Origin: Toxonevra muliebris
Taxonomy: Eukaryota; Arthropoda; Insecta; Diptera; Pallopteridae
Direction: 5' to 3'
DNA length: 64,000 bases
Assembly: GCA_963691655.1 (NCBI GenBank)
Contig: CAVNUY010000010.1
Location: 1-64,000, forward strand
Part shown: positions 10,506 to 21,080 of the stretch, piece by piece
Numbering within the stretch: position 1 is the stretch's first letter
How the letters are laid out: the number at the start of each line of letters is the position of its first letter
Position numbers and translations under genes: made by a program
Notes under the pieces: generated by a model
Told to the model about the DNA's origin: nothing
Database searches by the model: none
Seen by the model: the letters and a program-made list of their open reading frames with translations, nothing else

Positions 10506-11480
10506 ATGCTTGAAAAAGTAAAGCAATTGGCCATTAAGTTGAAGAAAAATTTCAGCCCCATCGCAGGTTGGCTATGTCGTCGGCAGAAACGCGAAGGCAT
10601 ATCTTTGAAAAACTTCACGGACAGTCCGCATCTTCTAATACGCAAACTGCAAACGATTTCTTTCCTACCTGATCTTATGAGAAACTCAGAGCCCAGGATG
10701 TTTACAACGCGGAGGAAATCGGGCTTTACCAACTTCTACTCTTCGTGGCAGTGGCAAGTCAAAAGGCTTCAAGCTTTCAAAAGAGCGACTGACGGTTTGC
10801 TTTTTCTGCAATGCATCTGGAGATTACAAAAATGTTTTCACTGTCGGAAAGTTGAAAAATTCGCGTTGTTTTAAATATTAAAACACTACCATTCAAATAT
10901 TTTTCGCAAAGGGAGTCTTGGATGACATAAGATATATGGACCTCAATACTGCATTCTTTCGACATTGAAATGAAAAATCAAAATAGGAAGGTCATTTCCT
11001 TCATCGACAATGCAGCTCCTCATAAACCAATGCATTTAGAAAATGTTAAAATTCAATATCTCCCTACAAACTCGACATCAATTTTACAACCACTTGATCA
11101 AGACATTATTATCCATGCCTTTAAGGTATATTATCGCCAAAGCATAATACGAAAGCAGCTACTAGCCATTGAAAGAGAAAATTTCATCGATGATTTTAAA
11201 AATCAATGAACCTTTTGATGGCGTTGCATATGATCAATCGTGCTTGGTGATGGTAAAACCTGAAACCATCGTCAATTGCTTTAAAAAGGTGGACTTGTCT
11301 TTAAGTATTTTTCAAATGCTCTATATGTACAAAATGTATGTATTTTTGCAGTTTAAATTTATGATTGAACTTTCTGAGGCACTGAATATCGAGCAAGAAG
11401 AGGACGATGTCACAGAGCTCGTGACAGACGATGATTTCTTTGCAATGAATTTGAAAATTTTGCTTACTTGAATGACAATT
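10506..11480 (+). pseudogene. pogo/Tigger-type transposase remnant
   Basis: The piece at 10506-10620 reads EKVKQLAIKLKK then GWLCRRQKREGISLK, the pattern of a CENP-B-type DNA-binding helix-turn-helix. Broken frames then carry FPDLM and NAEE-like text. The piece from 10970 reads ISFIDNAAPHKP, VKIQYLPTNSTSILQPLDQDII and FKVYYR, which match the second Asp region of the DDE catalytic domain of the pogo/Tigger (jerky-like) family. An acidic C-terminus (EEDDVTELVTDDDFF, about 11400) follows, as in this family. At least three frameshifts or stops separate the pieces. No terminal repeats could be set, so it is a dead copy. Confidence 0.82.
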
Positions 11481-11589
11481 TACCAACTGATTTAAAAAAA
11501 AACGTATATTTAAATTAAAATATCAAATTAAGATTAAATACATACTTAAATATGCACTTAAGTTGTTATGGTTACATATAGTATATACA

Positions 11590-12443
11590 CAGTGGCGTGC
11601 TTAGCATTTACTAATGAGGCAAGCCCAGCGAATTTTTTTTACCAAACCAAAAACGCTAAAATTGGCAATAAGGATGGAATGTTCTAGATCCCGATTGAAG
11701 CATTGAAGGAGGAAAATGGAAGCTTTGTCTGGGCTTTACCAACGTTTTTCGACGTGCTAAAATATTAACATTAAAAATACAAAATGAGCATATAAATTCA
11801 GGAGGTGAACGTAGAAAGGACATTTTTCGACTAAAATCGTTGAGAGATATACTATTTTTTAAACTAAACGATAATTTCTCTTAATATAAACCGTATTAAT
11901 AAAAATGCAAATTTTCAAATGAATCTGAACACGAACCCAATTTAACCGGTTCTAAACTCTGCTAAAATCGAATGGCGCAAAAATATAAAAGTAAAAGAAA
12001 GTGGAGCAAATGCTTTCCAAATGGCAAACAAAAACTGAAAGCCAGCTTTTAAGTTCTATATAAAATCATACATAGTAGTAGAAAATTTGTATGCTGCTAC
12101 TTTTTTTGGAACTGCATATACCAAAAAAGCTATTGAACTTCCAATTAGAATAAGTGAGAAGCATATTATGAAAACATACATTTTCAAATTTTAAAAGCCT
12201 CGTAAAAGCCAACTTGATGAACTGAGTTAGCGTGAGTATACTATATAATCTACATTTAATTTTTTATTAGTACATATACGAGCTATTGAAAAACAGGGTA
12301 ATACAAATAAGAAATTTTAAAAGAAAATTATTCTTTCAGTTAAAACAAAGGTAGTAATTTTGTAAGTACATATTATACAAATTTTCAGTTACCAATTCTT
12401 AGGCAAACCCGGCTTTTGGGCTTATATGGACGTACCTCCACTG
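11590..12443. mobile_element. hAT-like non-autonomous element
   Basis: The left terminus cagtggcgtgc (from 11590) and the inverted right terminus cagtggaggtac (ending 12443) share CAGTGG and scattered further bases. Flanks are tatataca (11582-11589) and tatgtaca (12444-12451), an 8-bp duplication with one mismatch. The 854-bp interior has no open frame of note. The short perfect part of the inverted repeat keeps this at moderate confidence. Confidence 0.55.
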
Positions 12444-12615
12444 TATGTACATATGATCTCAGTGTTATTGCATGTTAAACATCAATATGCAATCATTCCA
12501 AAAACAAATATTTTTTAATATGAATTAATGTTTTCCTTCTTTGAAATAATAAGTGGATTGTTTTTCTTTTGTTTTTATAATTATATTTTTAAATTGCTTT
12601 TTCACAAATATATTA

Positions 12616-12773
12616 CGGAGGTATTCTCGATTATATGCATAGCCAGTACATACAACCGGAGTTTGTATAAAAGCACTCTGAGTGCTATTAAGCGGGGTTT
12701 GCATATAAGCATTCCCGCTTATAAGCACCCAACTTCGTGCATTTTCAAGAATGTTTATAAGCAGGGAATACTG
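12616..12773. mobile_element. Short pogo/Tigger-like MITE
   Basis: The right end, read inward on the minus strand, is cagtattccctgcttataa. The left end cggaggtattctcgattata matches it with gaps. TA dinucleotides at 12614-12615 and 12774-12775 flank it. The interior has further gcttataagca words in both orientations. TA duplications and CAGTatTCCC-like ends fit pogo/Tigger derivatives. The assignment is tentative. Confidence 0.42.
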
Positions 12774-12934
12774 TACATATTTTATTTATTTTTATTTTTT
12801 TATTATTTATTTATTGCTTTTGTTTTAATTTTTATATTAATTTTACTGGTAAAGTCTTTCTTAATACATTATTCTTTTTGTATTAATAAATTAAAATTAA
12901 ATTTCAACTAAATTTAATTTTGTTTTTATTGCAG

Positions 12935-13281
12935 TAAATACCATCATTATCATTATAGAAGCAAATGCAAATAACATAAGGACTCTATTACATTTAATTG
13001 TATTAATTCTCAAATATTTTTAAGACTGAACAATATAACTTAACTTGCCGTATAAACAACATCCACAAAAGAAGAAAAATAAATTTCTTATTAGAACAAC
13101 GTATCCAGTACTTTGTGTACTTAAATTAAAACCTAAGATATTCGTCATTGCCTCGGAACTTGTAATTTACATTAATGTCTTCATTATTACGAAGGTATAG
13201 ATTTTTTTGAAACAAAAACATTTTAATGAAAATCGTTTTGTAAACATTACCAGCAGTTCATTATTAATAACATAAAATAAA
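12935..13281 (+). other. Possible PlexA 5' UTR exon
   Basis: A good 3' splice-acceptor pattern (pyrimidine-rich tttttattgcag, ending at 12934) lies 347 bases upstream of the PlexA start codon, with no other gene between. The stretch is AT-rich and has no long frame, as expected for an untranslated leader. This is inference from the splice pattern alone; transcription could equally begin within this stretch. Confidence 0.3.
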
Positions 13282-13909
13282 ATGCCTGAAGGAAAGACTT
13301 TGAATTCAGATCGAAAAAAAAGATTTAAAAATTATGGGTATGCACACTGCATCTTAATAATAATTTTTGGAACATGCAAATCTATTTTGGCTACAACAGT
13401 GACTTCCAGTAGTACCAGTGTGATTAGTAAAAGCACATCCAGCTTACTCGGCAGTAAATTAAACACAATCTCGAATGACACGCTACTGTCAACGCAATTT
13501 ACGTCTAGTGATATAGTTGCGCAATTTAGTTTACCTATTGTTGTTGGTAGTGGTTCTGAAGGAAGCAGCGCAACTTCCACCTCAACCATTGCGTCGGATG
13601 TTTCTAATGCTACATTGTCACCGACCTCTTCTGAAACACAGCATAAAAACTATTTTACACACTTAGCTTATGATTTTAAACACAATGTATTCTATGCGGG
13701 GGCTACAAATAAAATTCTTCAACTGAATGAAAACTTGGGTGTACTTTCACAATCATTAACTGGACCAAAACATGATTCACCACAGTGTCATGCTGGTGGG
13801 TGCCCTGATGATGTCGAAACCACAATGGTTAATAATCATAATAAAATATTGATAGTAAATTATGCGCAAGGTGAAGGTGTTCTTATTGCCTGTGGCAGTA
13901 TACGGCAAG
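13282..13909 (+). CDS. PlexA: Plexin A, coding exon 1 (signal sequence and Sema start)
   Basis: Plexin A is the neuronal cell-surface receptor for transmembrane class 1 semaphorins; it steers axons through its extracellular Sema domain and intracellular GAP domain. This exon encodes residues 1-209 plus the first base of codon 210. It starts at the ATG in aaataaaATGcc, the first in frame. Basic residues (11-16) precede a hydrophobic signal stretch (about 18-37, [15 protein letters not shown]). A Ser/Thr-rich linker follows to about 120, then the Sema domain begins at [18 protein letters not shown]. Strongly plexin-like text follows ([31 protein letters not shown]). The exon ends at a GT donor at 13910 in phase 1. 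The Sema text is what I recall for fly PlexA rather than PlexB, and exon borders keep the frame perfectly. Only the N-terminal part of a roughly 1,900-residue protein is in the window. Confidence 0.93.
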
Positions 13910-13972
13910 GTAAAATGATTAGTTAACATTAGAATCTTATATATTAGTTCAAATATTTTTATTTCTTTATAG

Positions 13973-14733
13973 GAGCATGTGAAATCTATAATCTCGCTCG
14001 CTTTCCTACTCTTCCACAATTTATAGCTATACCCCTTGCAGCTAATAACGAGTTTGATTCAACATATGCTTTTGTTGGTCCAGCTCAGTACTCATGGAAA
14101 AAAGATGATATCCTCTATGTAGGTACAACATTTACAAACGTTGGCGATTATCGGCATGATGTGCCTGCGATATCATCACGTCGCTTAGATGACCTAAATT
14201 ATGTAGAATTTTCTATACAACAGTCTATAATAAACATTGATGTTAAATATCGAGACCATTTTCTAGTACATTATGTTTATGGTTTTAATTCTTCTGAATA
14301 TGCCTATTTTGCACTAGTACAAAAGAAATCGCATTTGGCAGAAGAAGCGGGATATGTAACACGATTAGCACGTATCTGCATAACAGATTCAAATTATGAC
14401 AGTTATACTGAAATAACTATACAATGTCATGCTACAGATGATAATATTGACTATAACATATTGCGCGATGCAAAAATAACACAATCTGGTCAAAAACTAG
14501 CACAACAAATGGGTATAAAACGTGATGATCATGTACTAGTTGCAATTTTTTCACCATCAAAAGAAATCACAGATCAAACTGAAGAAAAGTCTGCCATGTG
14601 CATTTATAGTTTGAAGGAAATTGAGGAAGTATTTACAGAAAATATACATATGTGTTTTAATGGAACAATAAAGGATCGTAATCTTGGCTATATTTCTGGC
14701 ACAATTAATGATGGACGCTGTCCTGTTGTAGGC
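13973..14733 (+). CDS. PlexA: Plexin A, coding exon 2 (Sema domain core)
   Basis: A 63-base intron (donor gtaaaa, acceptor ctttatag) precedes this exon, which completes codon 210 and adds 253 residues. They run from [16 protein letters not shown] to [11 protein letters not shown]. Diagnostic plexin Sema stretches include [44 protein letters not shown] and [14 protein letters not shown], with Cys residues at the positions typical of Sema blades. The frame is fully open and the reading text is conserved, so the gene appears to be under selection. The exon ends at GTAAGT (14734) in phase 0. Confidence 0.95.
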
Positions 14734-14788
14734 GTAAGTTTATATTTGATAGTAACATATATATCCATTAAAAACATCTTTCTTACAG

Positions 14789-15091
14789 TCTCTAGGAAAC
14801 ATCTATAACTTTTGCACCGTAGGGCTAAAAATTAGCGGTGTTTCACCTATAACAGCACACGCCCTATTTCATTTTAATAATGTTTCTATCACATCAGTAA
14901 CGGCAACTACAACCGGGCCCCATTCTCTTGCTTTCTTAGGTACTGAAGCAGGAACAATTAAAAAGGTGTTGATATCTGGACGAACTCCTGGTGAATATGA
15001 ACAAATAATGGTTGATCCGGGTAACCGTATATTGCAAGATACTATGATGTCACCCCAAAAAGACTTTTTATATGTGCTATCCAAACGAAAG
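14789..15091 (+). CDS. PlexA: Plexin A, coding exon 3 (Sema C-terminal part)
   Basis: After a 55-base intron (gtaagt to ttacag) the exon adds 101 residues. It begins [20 protein letters not shown] and ends with [10 protein letters not shown] just before a GTAAGA donor (15092), in phase 0. This is close to the end of the Sema domain. In plexins the next coding part is the Cys-rich PSI module (a CGWC-type motif). I did not find that exon anywhere downstream, so intron 3 either spans the remaining 49 kb or more of the window, or the gene is broken or misassembled here. Confidence 0.93.
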
Positions 15092-15165
15092 GTAAGACAT
15101 AATACATAATTAGTGGTTTCTATGGTAAAAAAGTATAACAGCTAATCTTCCCAGTGGCCCTGTAG

Positions 15166-15365
15166 TTTTTTTTGTTGTTCGTTGAAGGTGGAAATCTCAT
15201 AGATACCACAGAACTCCTATTCTACGGTTATGTCGGATTCCTTCCTCCTTGGTCTCCTCCTACCCTCCCCGCGGGACTATCCGTAGGTATTACTTCGAGG
15301 GGGTGGATCTAGTAGTTCAGTTCCTGCTGCTCTGTTTTCCTTCTATCTCTTTCAGTGGTGCGTAG
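15166..15365 (-). mobile_element. 200-bp retroposed fragment with 14-bp target duplications
   Basis: cagtggccctgtag occurs exactly at 15152-15165 and again at 15366-15379. Directly inside the left copy is a run of eight T, that is, a poly-A tail on the minus strand. A perfect duplication plus terminal A tail is the hallmark of target-primed reverse transcription. The body is GC-richer than its surroundings (around ctccccgcgggactatcc) and encodes nothing recognisable. It is either a 5'-truncated LINE or a SINE inserted just downstream of PlexA exon 3. Confidence 0.85.
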
Positions 15366-15889
15366 CAGTGGCCCTGTAGTCGAATGATCTGATCGTACGT
15401 ATTTCAATTTGATATTGCGGTTATTATTCGACTGAGAATGTAGCTATTGTGAAATTAAACTATTTGACAACTACTATTGTGTATGATTCTATCATATTAC
15501 GAGTGAAAAAATATTTACTTTAAAGTGTAATAAATATGAAGTGCGGTTTTAACTAGCAGGTGACTAGTTATTGTAACTATTATTATACAATAATTATGGT
15601 ACAGCATACTTTCAGGTTGGTGTATAAATATGAAGTGCGTTTTGACCTAACAGATGGCATAGCTAATGTATGGTTCGTATCGAGGATAATTAATATGGCG
15701 TTTTAAGTAGTAGTAGATATCAGTAAGATTCAAAGTATTGTATTCATCGTTGTAAAAATCATTTTTCGATACGATACGTAGTTTTTTCGGTACACTTTAA
15801 GGTTCGGAAATACATACAGTACATACGACAGTTTTAGTTTTTGGGTTGGAAGTAAAAAATTTCACACACACAAGACTAAAAAGCAGAAA

Positions 15890-16312
15890 ATAATAATTTA
15901 AATTAAAAAAATTTTAATATACCACGTTTTTAAAACGGACTAAAAAGTATAAAATAATTTCTCTTAGCCCTATATAGATTTATAACCTCATACAGTTGTG
16001 AGTTTTATTAGGTATTAAAATACTTGCATGATTTAAAATAAAAACGTGGAACGCATATGGGTAGAGATAAAATTGGTAGCGACTTAGATGAACTATTCAT
16101 TCATCAATTTCCTATTGCAAGTGACCAACGTTTTTTGTTTTTGAAGTGTTTTCATACCTACTAAAATTCACAATTATAAATTTTCAGGACAATCTGTAGG
16201 GGGTTATTAATCTGTATAAGGTTATAATTCTCTATGGGGCTAGGAGAAATAATTATAAACTTTTTAATCCGTTTTAAAAAAAATTTTTTGTTTAAATTTT
16301 ATTTCTTTTCCT
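15890..16312. repeat. Foldback (hairpin) inverted repeat, about 420 bp
   Basis: The left arm (about 15890-16060) and the reverse complement of the right arm (about 16120-16312) match along nearly their whole length. Paired blocks include ttttaaaacgga, atttctc with tagccc, and tataacct with atacag. Further in, ttgtga and tttta are followed by taggtat. The central unpaired part is short. It could be a foldback MITE or a transcript-level hairpin. Terminal boundaries are blurred by A/T tracts and no target duplication was set. Confidence 0.7.
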
Positions 16313-16321
16313 TCCTTTGTC

Positions 16322-17357
16322 GCATGATGGTGGACCAATATAGCGGCTGCAAGTCTACCACCTCATCTTAAAATAATAGTTTTACAAGATTTAGACTTTC
16401 GACACTTCCAAAGTTGACGGTATCTGTTTTGATGCTTTGTTGAGATGAAACTATCCCAGGTGGGATCACCCATGTGTCAAGATAGAATAAACCGGGCCGG
16501 GCCCTATTGCAACAAACACTTTTATTTGTCGCTTTGCAAATTACACAGTGCAACAGCAAAAAAAATGCAAGAATATACTCTTCTACATAATGAACATGAT
16601 GGCGTCACAATTTTTTGCAAAATCTATTTGAAAAAAAAATATTTGTTGCTCAGGTTTTTAAACATCTTTACCAATATTAAAGTATAAAGGGATGTAAAAA
16701 TTGGTAGTTAAGAGGTCAATGATTCCCATTATAAATTTTCAATTTTAAGTACATATCCAAGCTGTATCTAAGTTAGGAAAAATGTAAAATTTTTGCGAAA
16801 AATTAAACTTTTTAAGGAAATAAATGTCAATAGTTAATCTCAAATTCGTTATGATTATCACTAGCTAAATATGTATACGCACAAACTTTCATTATCATAC
16901 CTCCAACGGTTTTCAAGTTATTGTACATAAAGTATACCCAAATGTATTTGGGAAGTTTTCTGGTGATTTAGGACATGAGAGACAAGAAAAAAAGTTTTTT
17001 GGGATTTTTAATTTTTTGAGGTTAGGGACGACATGTAAAATTTTCCTTGGAAAATAATATTAGATTCATATTCATCAGCTGAAACTACACAAAAATAAGC
17101 TTTTCTCGTAGTTTTATGATGACTTTGGTATGCGTAAGACCCGAAAAATAGCCTTTTTGGACCTTTTTTGAGGTTACGGACAACACGTAACATTTCCCGT
17201 GAAAAATACTATTAGATTCATATTCAGCGAAAAAAAATATACGGAAAAAGGCTTTATCTGTTTTTTGTGATGACTTGGGTAAACGTACGCTTGATAAAAC
17301 TATTCTCTCAAGGTGAGGTGGTAGACTTGCAGTCTCCATATTGTTCCACCATCATGC
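16322..17357. mobile_element. 1,036-bp DNA element with 48-bp terminal inverted repeats
   Basis: The first 48 bases (gcatgatggtggaccaatat onward to 16369) match the reverse complement of 17310-17357 (gcatgatggtggaacaatat onward) at nearly all positions. Both arms share ctgcaagtctaccacctca. No open transposase frame lies inside. The terminus resembles the CATGATG start of P-element ends, but no 8-bp duplication was found, so the superfamily is open. Confidence 0.78.
17018..17300. repeat. Diverged 152-bp tandem repeat inside the TIR element
   Basis: Segments starting gaggttagggac (17018) and gaggttacggac (17170) align over about 140 bp. Shared words include attagattcatattca, tgatgactt and aaaaag with gctt. 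A partial, more diverged copy precedes them (about 16955-17017). Subterminal tandem repeats are common in non-autonomous DNA elements. Confidence 0.7.
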
Positions 17358-17709
17358 CAAATCAAAAAAGACCTTATTGCATTCGAAACTAGAGATAATA
17401 AGCTTTCATTTGAGTCCAAACATGTCCCATATACAAAAAGTTTAATGCTAATACATTTGAGTAGTAGGATAATTCAATACAATATTACTATGTAATAGAA
17501 TAATGACAAAATGAGAAGTCGAAAAAAATGAAGTGCAGGGTGCATGAACAGTTTATTAAAATTATTTCTGGATTTTAGTTAGAACTGATTGCAACAGTTG
17601 CTTATCAACAACTTTTGTATACCGATTGTTCCCGCAGAGGAAAAAAATAAAAAAAAACAAACTTTCATTTTTTTTGGAATTGTACTTGTTAGTCGGAATT
17701 ATCCAAGCA
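17358..17709. other. Gene-free spacer
   Basis: AT-rich sequence with no recognisable gene, inverted repeat or transposon motif. It lies between the TIR element and the 3' end of the LOA-like LINE. Confidence 0.4.
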
Positions 17710-18943
17710 TAGGTAGGTAGGTAGGTGGAGTGGCTACTCCCTAACAGAGGGAGCACAATTAGCGCTAGAGCGCCGTTTTGATACCACAACCTCATTTGTT
17801 ATCTTGAGCCGTTGTTATATAGAGCCAGTTGGTGAGATTAAGAAATTGGAGGTGTTTTCTAATTTCGAGTTTGGAGATCTTGGTTATGTCGTCTAAAAAA
17901 GGTTCCTGGAGTAGTTTTAATCTGGTTCTAGCAAGAGCCGGACAAATGACAGAGAAAGTGGGTTAGAGTCTCTCTTTCTTCAAGGTTGTTACAGCTTCTG
18001 CAGTATGTGTTGTGTGGGATGAGGAGTCTGACCGCATGGTCCCCTATTGCCAATGCCCCGTCAGTACTGCAGTCAGTCTGGCTACATCAGACCGCGTGTG
18101 ATAAAGAAGGTCCCTGGTTCTGTTATAGTTGAATTTTGGCTATGTTTTTCTGGTTACGCGGCATGTGGAAAGGCTTTTTCACCTGCTATCTGCAAGGGTA
18201 AGAAAGTAAGAGAGTATATCAGTCTTGTTTTATTCAGGGGAATTGCTACAGATTGCGCCTGAGTTAAATCCCGAGCTGAACCTCGCCTCGCTAATTCATC
18301 GCCATTTTCATTGCCTTCGATGTTCTTGTGACGAGGAACCCAATAAGGCCTGTGACTTAGGGTGGCGAGTAATTCCATGCATTGGTTGACTAATCTAGAA
18401 GATATTATGTCTGAGCCTAGGGCCTTCATTGCCGCTTGGCTACTATAGCCCTCCTTTTGGAAAACACTGGCTTCATTCGAGAGTCTAAAAAAATTCGGCA
18501 ATACTGAGGTGTTTTGAGTAGACTCCTGCACCGACCCCGCAGTCAATCTTTGACTCATCGGTGTAGAGTTCTATCTCGAGACCAGCTCTCACACGTTTCC
18601 TTCTGCAATTTGCTCTTGTTGGAAACACGGTGTTAAAGCCCTTATTGAAGTTTAATTTGGGTACCATATAGTCAGTGTTATGTTGGTTTGGTATAATCGG
18701 TACTTGTGATAGAATGCTGTTGTGTCCGTAATTTTTGGCAGTCCAGGACCCTATTTCTCTGAGTTTGACTGCACTTGAGGCTGCGGAGGCTTTGGTGTAG
18801 AGTTCCATAGGAAGCAAGTGTACTAGCACGTTTAGGGCCTCCATTGGGCATGAGCGGATAGCACCTGTAATGCCTATGCATGCTGACCTTTAAGCTCTAC
18901 CTAGTTTAATTTGGTTATATCCCTTCCTCATGGCATGCCACCA
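17710..18943 (-). mobile_element. LOA/R1-group LINE, 3' segment (RNase H and 3' UTR)
   Basis: This is the 3' third of a minus-strand non-LTR element. Its middle and 5' parts lie at about 24542-25185 and 26132 onward. Its 3' end is marked by an (AGGT)4 microsatellite at 17711-17726, which reads as a CTAC tail on the element strand. The 3' UTR precedes it. Coding text ends at an exact 11-bp sequence (gcatgccacca, 18933-18943) that recurs at 24542-24552, where the Jockey insertion ends and this element resumes. Confidence 0.82.
18154..18881 (-). pseudogene. LOA-type LINE ORF2, RNase H domain
   Basis: Overlapping frames on the minus strand carry LEIELYTDESKIDCGVGAGV, an RNase H first-motif pattern (family: TDGSK, here TDESK). 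After a stop or frameshift come EKEGYSSQAAMKAL-like text and YWVPRHKNIEGNENGDELARRG. The last matches the family's WVPGHxxIxGNExADxLAR with several changes, including Gly to Arg. The RNase H after the RT separates the I/LOA/R1 group from Jockey elements. In life the domain removes RNA from the RNA-DNA hybrid. This copy is broken by stops. Confidence 0.8.
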
Positions 18944-19589
18944 GATTATAGACGGTCCGCTAGTATAGTTATATAATATTGAGTGCTCCGGAAAAATCTG
19001 CAACTAAAAGTGTTAACACCAACCAAAAATCACAGAAGGTGCTGTTTCATACATGGATACTACTCCCGCAGTGAGTTTGCTCTACATTTTATGAAATCTT
19101 GCATTTCTGGACGAGTTTTCGCAAAATATTTCAATTTAATTCATATTGGAAATATAAGTAAATTAAAAATCACTCAATTCTACAAAAATATAATATATTG
19201 AAGATCGGTACTACAGCTGTTCGCTTCACACAAAATAGTGGGATGGCATTGCCATTGCTGCATACTTAAAATTAGAAGAAAAAGTTAGAAGAAAAATTGC
19301 AAAAACTGGAGAAATTATGCAATTATGAATTTAGTAAACTCCAATTAGAGAATACAAAATTAAGAGAAGGCAAATTGGCCTTTTCTGCGATTTGCAGTAA
19401 TCGAAAAATGGAAAAATCCAAATCTGAAAACTAGAAAGCAACGCCAAAACCAAAAGAAGTTTTTACTTTTGACACAGATGAAGAAGAACTTGAACAAGAA
19501 ACCAATTGGATTCTAAAAATGAAACGTCCATCAAAAAAAAAAAAGAAAAGCCGATTCTTCTCCAGAAGCGCCAAAACCTAACTCCCCTG

Positions 19590-20561
19590 TCCGCAAATCT
19601 GCTAACTAACGACTCAGCAGACAAAAAATTCATGCGGCCACCTCCAATAATGGTTTCGGGCAACTAAGATTACAAAGACGATTTGGGCAGTGGAGAAACA
19701 AAAAAAGATTTTTAATAAAACTTTTAAACAATGGCATCTACAAAATATCAAAGTTTGACGCTGATGATTATCGACTGTACCTGGTCCTGGTACAGTTACG
19801 AAAATAAACATATCAGACCAATTAAAGTAATTGTGAAGAATTTGCACCATTCATGTGTGTCTAATCTTATAATATCAGATCTGAAAAGGCAAGGATTCAA
19901 TGCGCTTAACGCTGTAAATAAGCTCAAATTTAAAACAGAAGAACCTCTTGATATGTTCATGTTAAGTTTTGACTCAACCTTTGATATTAATGAAATCTAC
20001 AAAATCAAAGCCATATTAAACTCTGTTGTTACAATTGAACCAATACGTCATTCTAAACTTATACCACAATGTAAGCTATGCCAGTCGTTTGGCCATACAA
20101 AAAATTATTGTGGAAAACCTGCTAAATATGTCAAATGCGCTGGCAAACATAAATCATCTGAATGTTCAAAGCCTGAAAAAGTCCAACCTAAGTGTTGTAA
20201 CTGTAGCGAAAACCATCACGCAAACTATCGAGGGTGCATTGTGGCAAAGGAAATGCAAAAAATAAGAGATAAAACTATAGGCGTTCGAAACAAAAATATG
20301 AAAGAAAATGAACAAACCAATGTATTACAGAAGAATGAAATTAAGTCAAACACGAACAAACCAGGGGAGAACAATCTAAATAAAAATATGAAAAATACAT
20401 ATTCCCAAGCCCTTAAGAAAAATGCATCTACTAGTAAAGATGATAAACATTTGATAACTCAAATTTTAGCAAAACTTAACTCCCAAGAACAATTTTATTT
20501 CTCACTGGAATTGAGATTATCGAATCTGGAGGGTAAACTAACAAAAATGATAAATGGTTAA
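19590..20561 (+). pseudogene. Jockey-type ORF1 (gag) with zinc knuckles
   Basis: The open part is 19731-20561. Upstream text with stops (MRPPPIMVSGN at about 19632) matches the PPPI-V-G start of the Jockey gag conserved region, so the true start lies further 5'. The body shows VKNLHHSCVSNLIISDLKRQG and EIYKIKAILN. Three cysteine motifs follow: CKLCQSFGHTKNYC (a canonical CCHC), CAGKHKSSEC (degenerate) and CCNCSENHHANYRGC. A Lys/Asn-rich tail and a short helical end follow. The gag binds element RNA. The stop overlaps the ORF2 start by 8 bases. Confidence 0.83.
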
Positions 20562-21072
20562 AGCTTTGAAAGTAATGTTATGGAACGCTAATGGGTTGCT
20601 AAAGCATCAAGATGAAGTTGAAGTAATCCTAAATAGCAAAAATATAGATGTATGCCTAATAGCGGAAACTCACTTCACTAGAGAATCTTTCATAAGGTTC
20701 AAGAAGTATGAAATATACCACACTGTTCATCCTCAGAACTGTGCTAGAGGTGGAAGTGCGGTTATAATTAAAAAAACTTTGAAACACTTCGAAGAAGATA
20801 AAATATCAGAAGAATATATCCAATCAACTACAGTCACCATTTGGACAAATAACATGCCGTTATCGTTGACAGCTGTCGATAGACATATAATTAAATAAGA
20901 GCAATATAAAGAGTTCCTTATGAGAATCAAAAATCGATTTATTATTGGTGGCGATTTTAATGCCAAACATACATTCTGGGGTTTTAGATTAATTACCACA
21001 AAAGTAGGGAGCTTCTAAAAGCCATCCAAGACACCCGAAGTAATCCTTTATCTACACGTAAGCCTACGTACT
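20554..21072 (+). pseudogene. Jockey-type ORF2, endonuclease N-terminal part
   Basis: It starts at ATG 20554, overlapping the ORF1 stop. The text VMLWNANGLLKHQDEV supplies the first Asn and CLIAETHF the catalytic Glu. After an in-frame stop near 20896, FIIGGDFNAKHTFWGF supplies the Asp/Asn motif. The frame then runs to PTYWPT, where a hAT element splits it. All three motifs look intact despite the stop codons, so the copy is not ancient. Confidence 0.83.
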
Positions 21073-21080
21073 GGCCCACC

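Noticed and set aside
10493..10965. Minus-strand frames over the pogo remnant
   Set aside because: They are antisense shadows of transposase-derived sequence recognised on the plus strand.
13332..13589. 85-codon minus-strand frame opposite PlexA exon 1
   Set aside because: Shadow of the Ser/Thr-rich coding exon.
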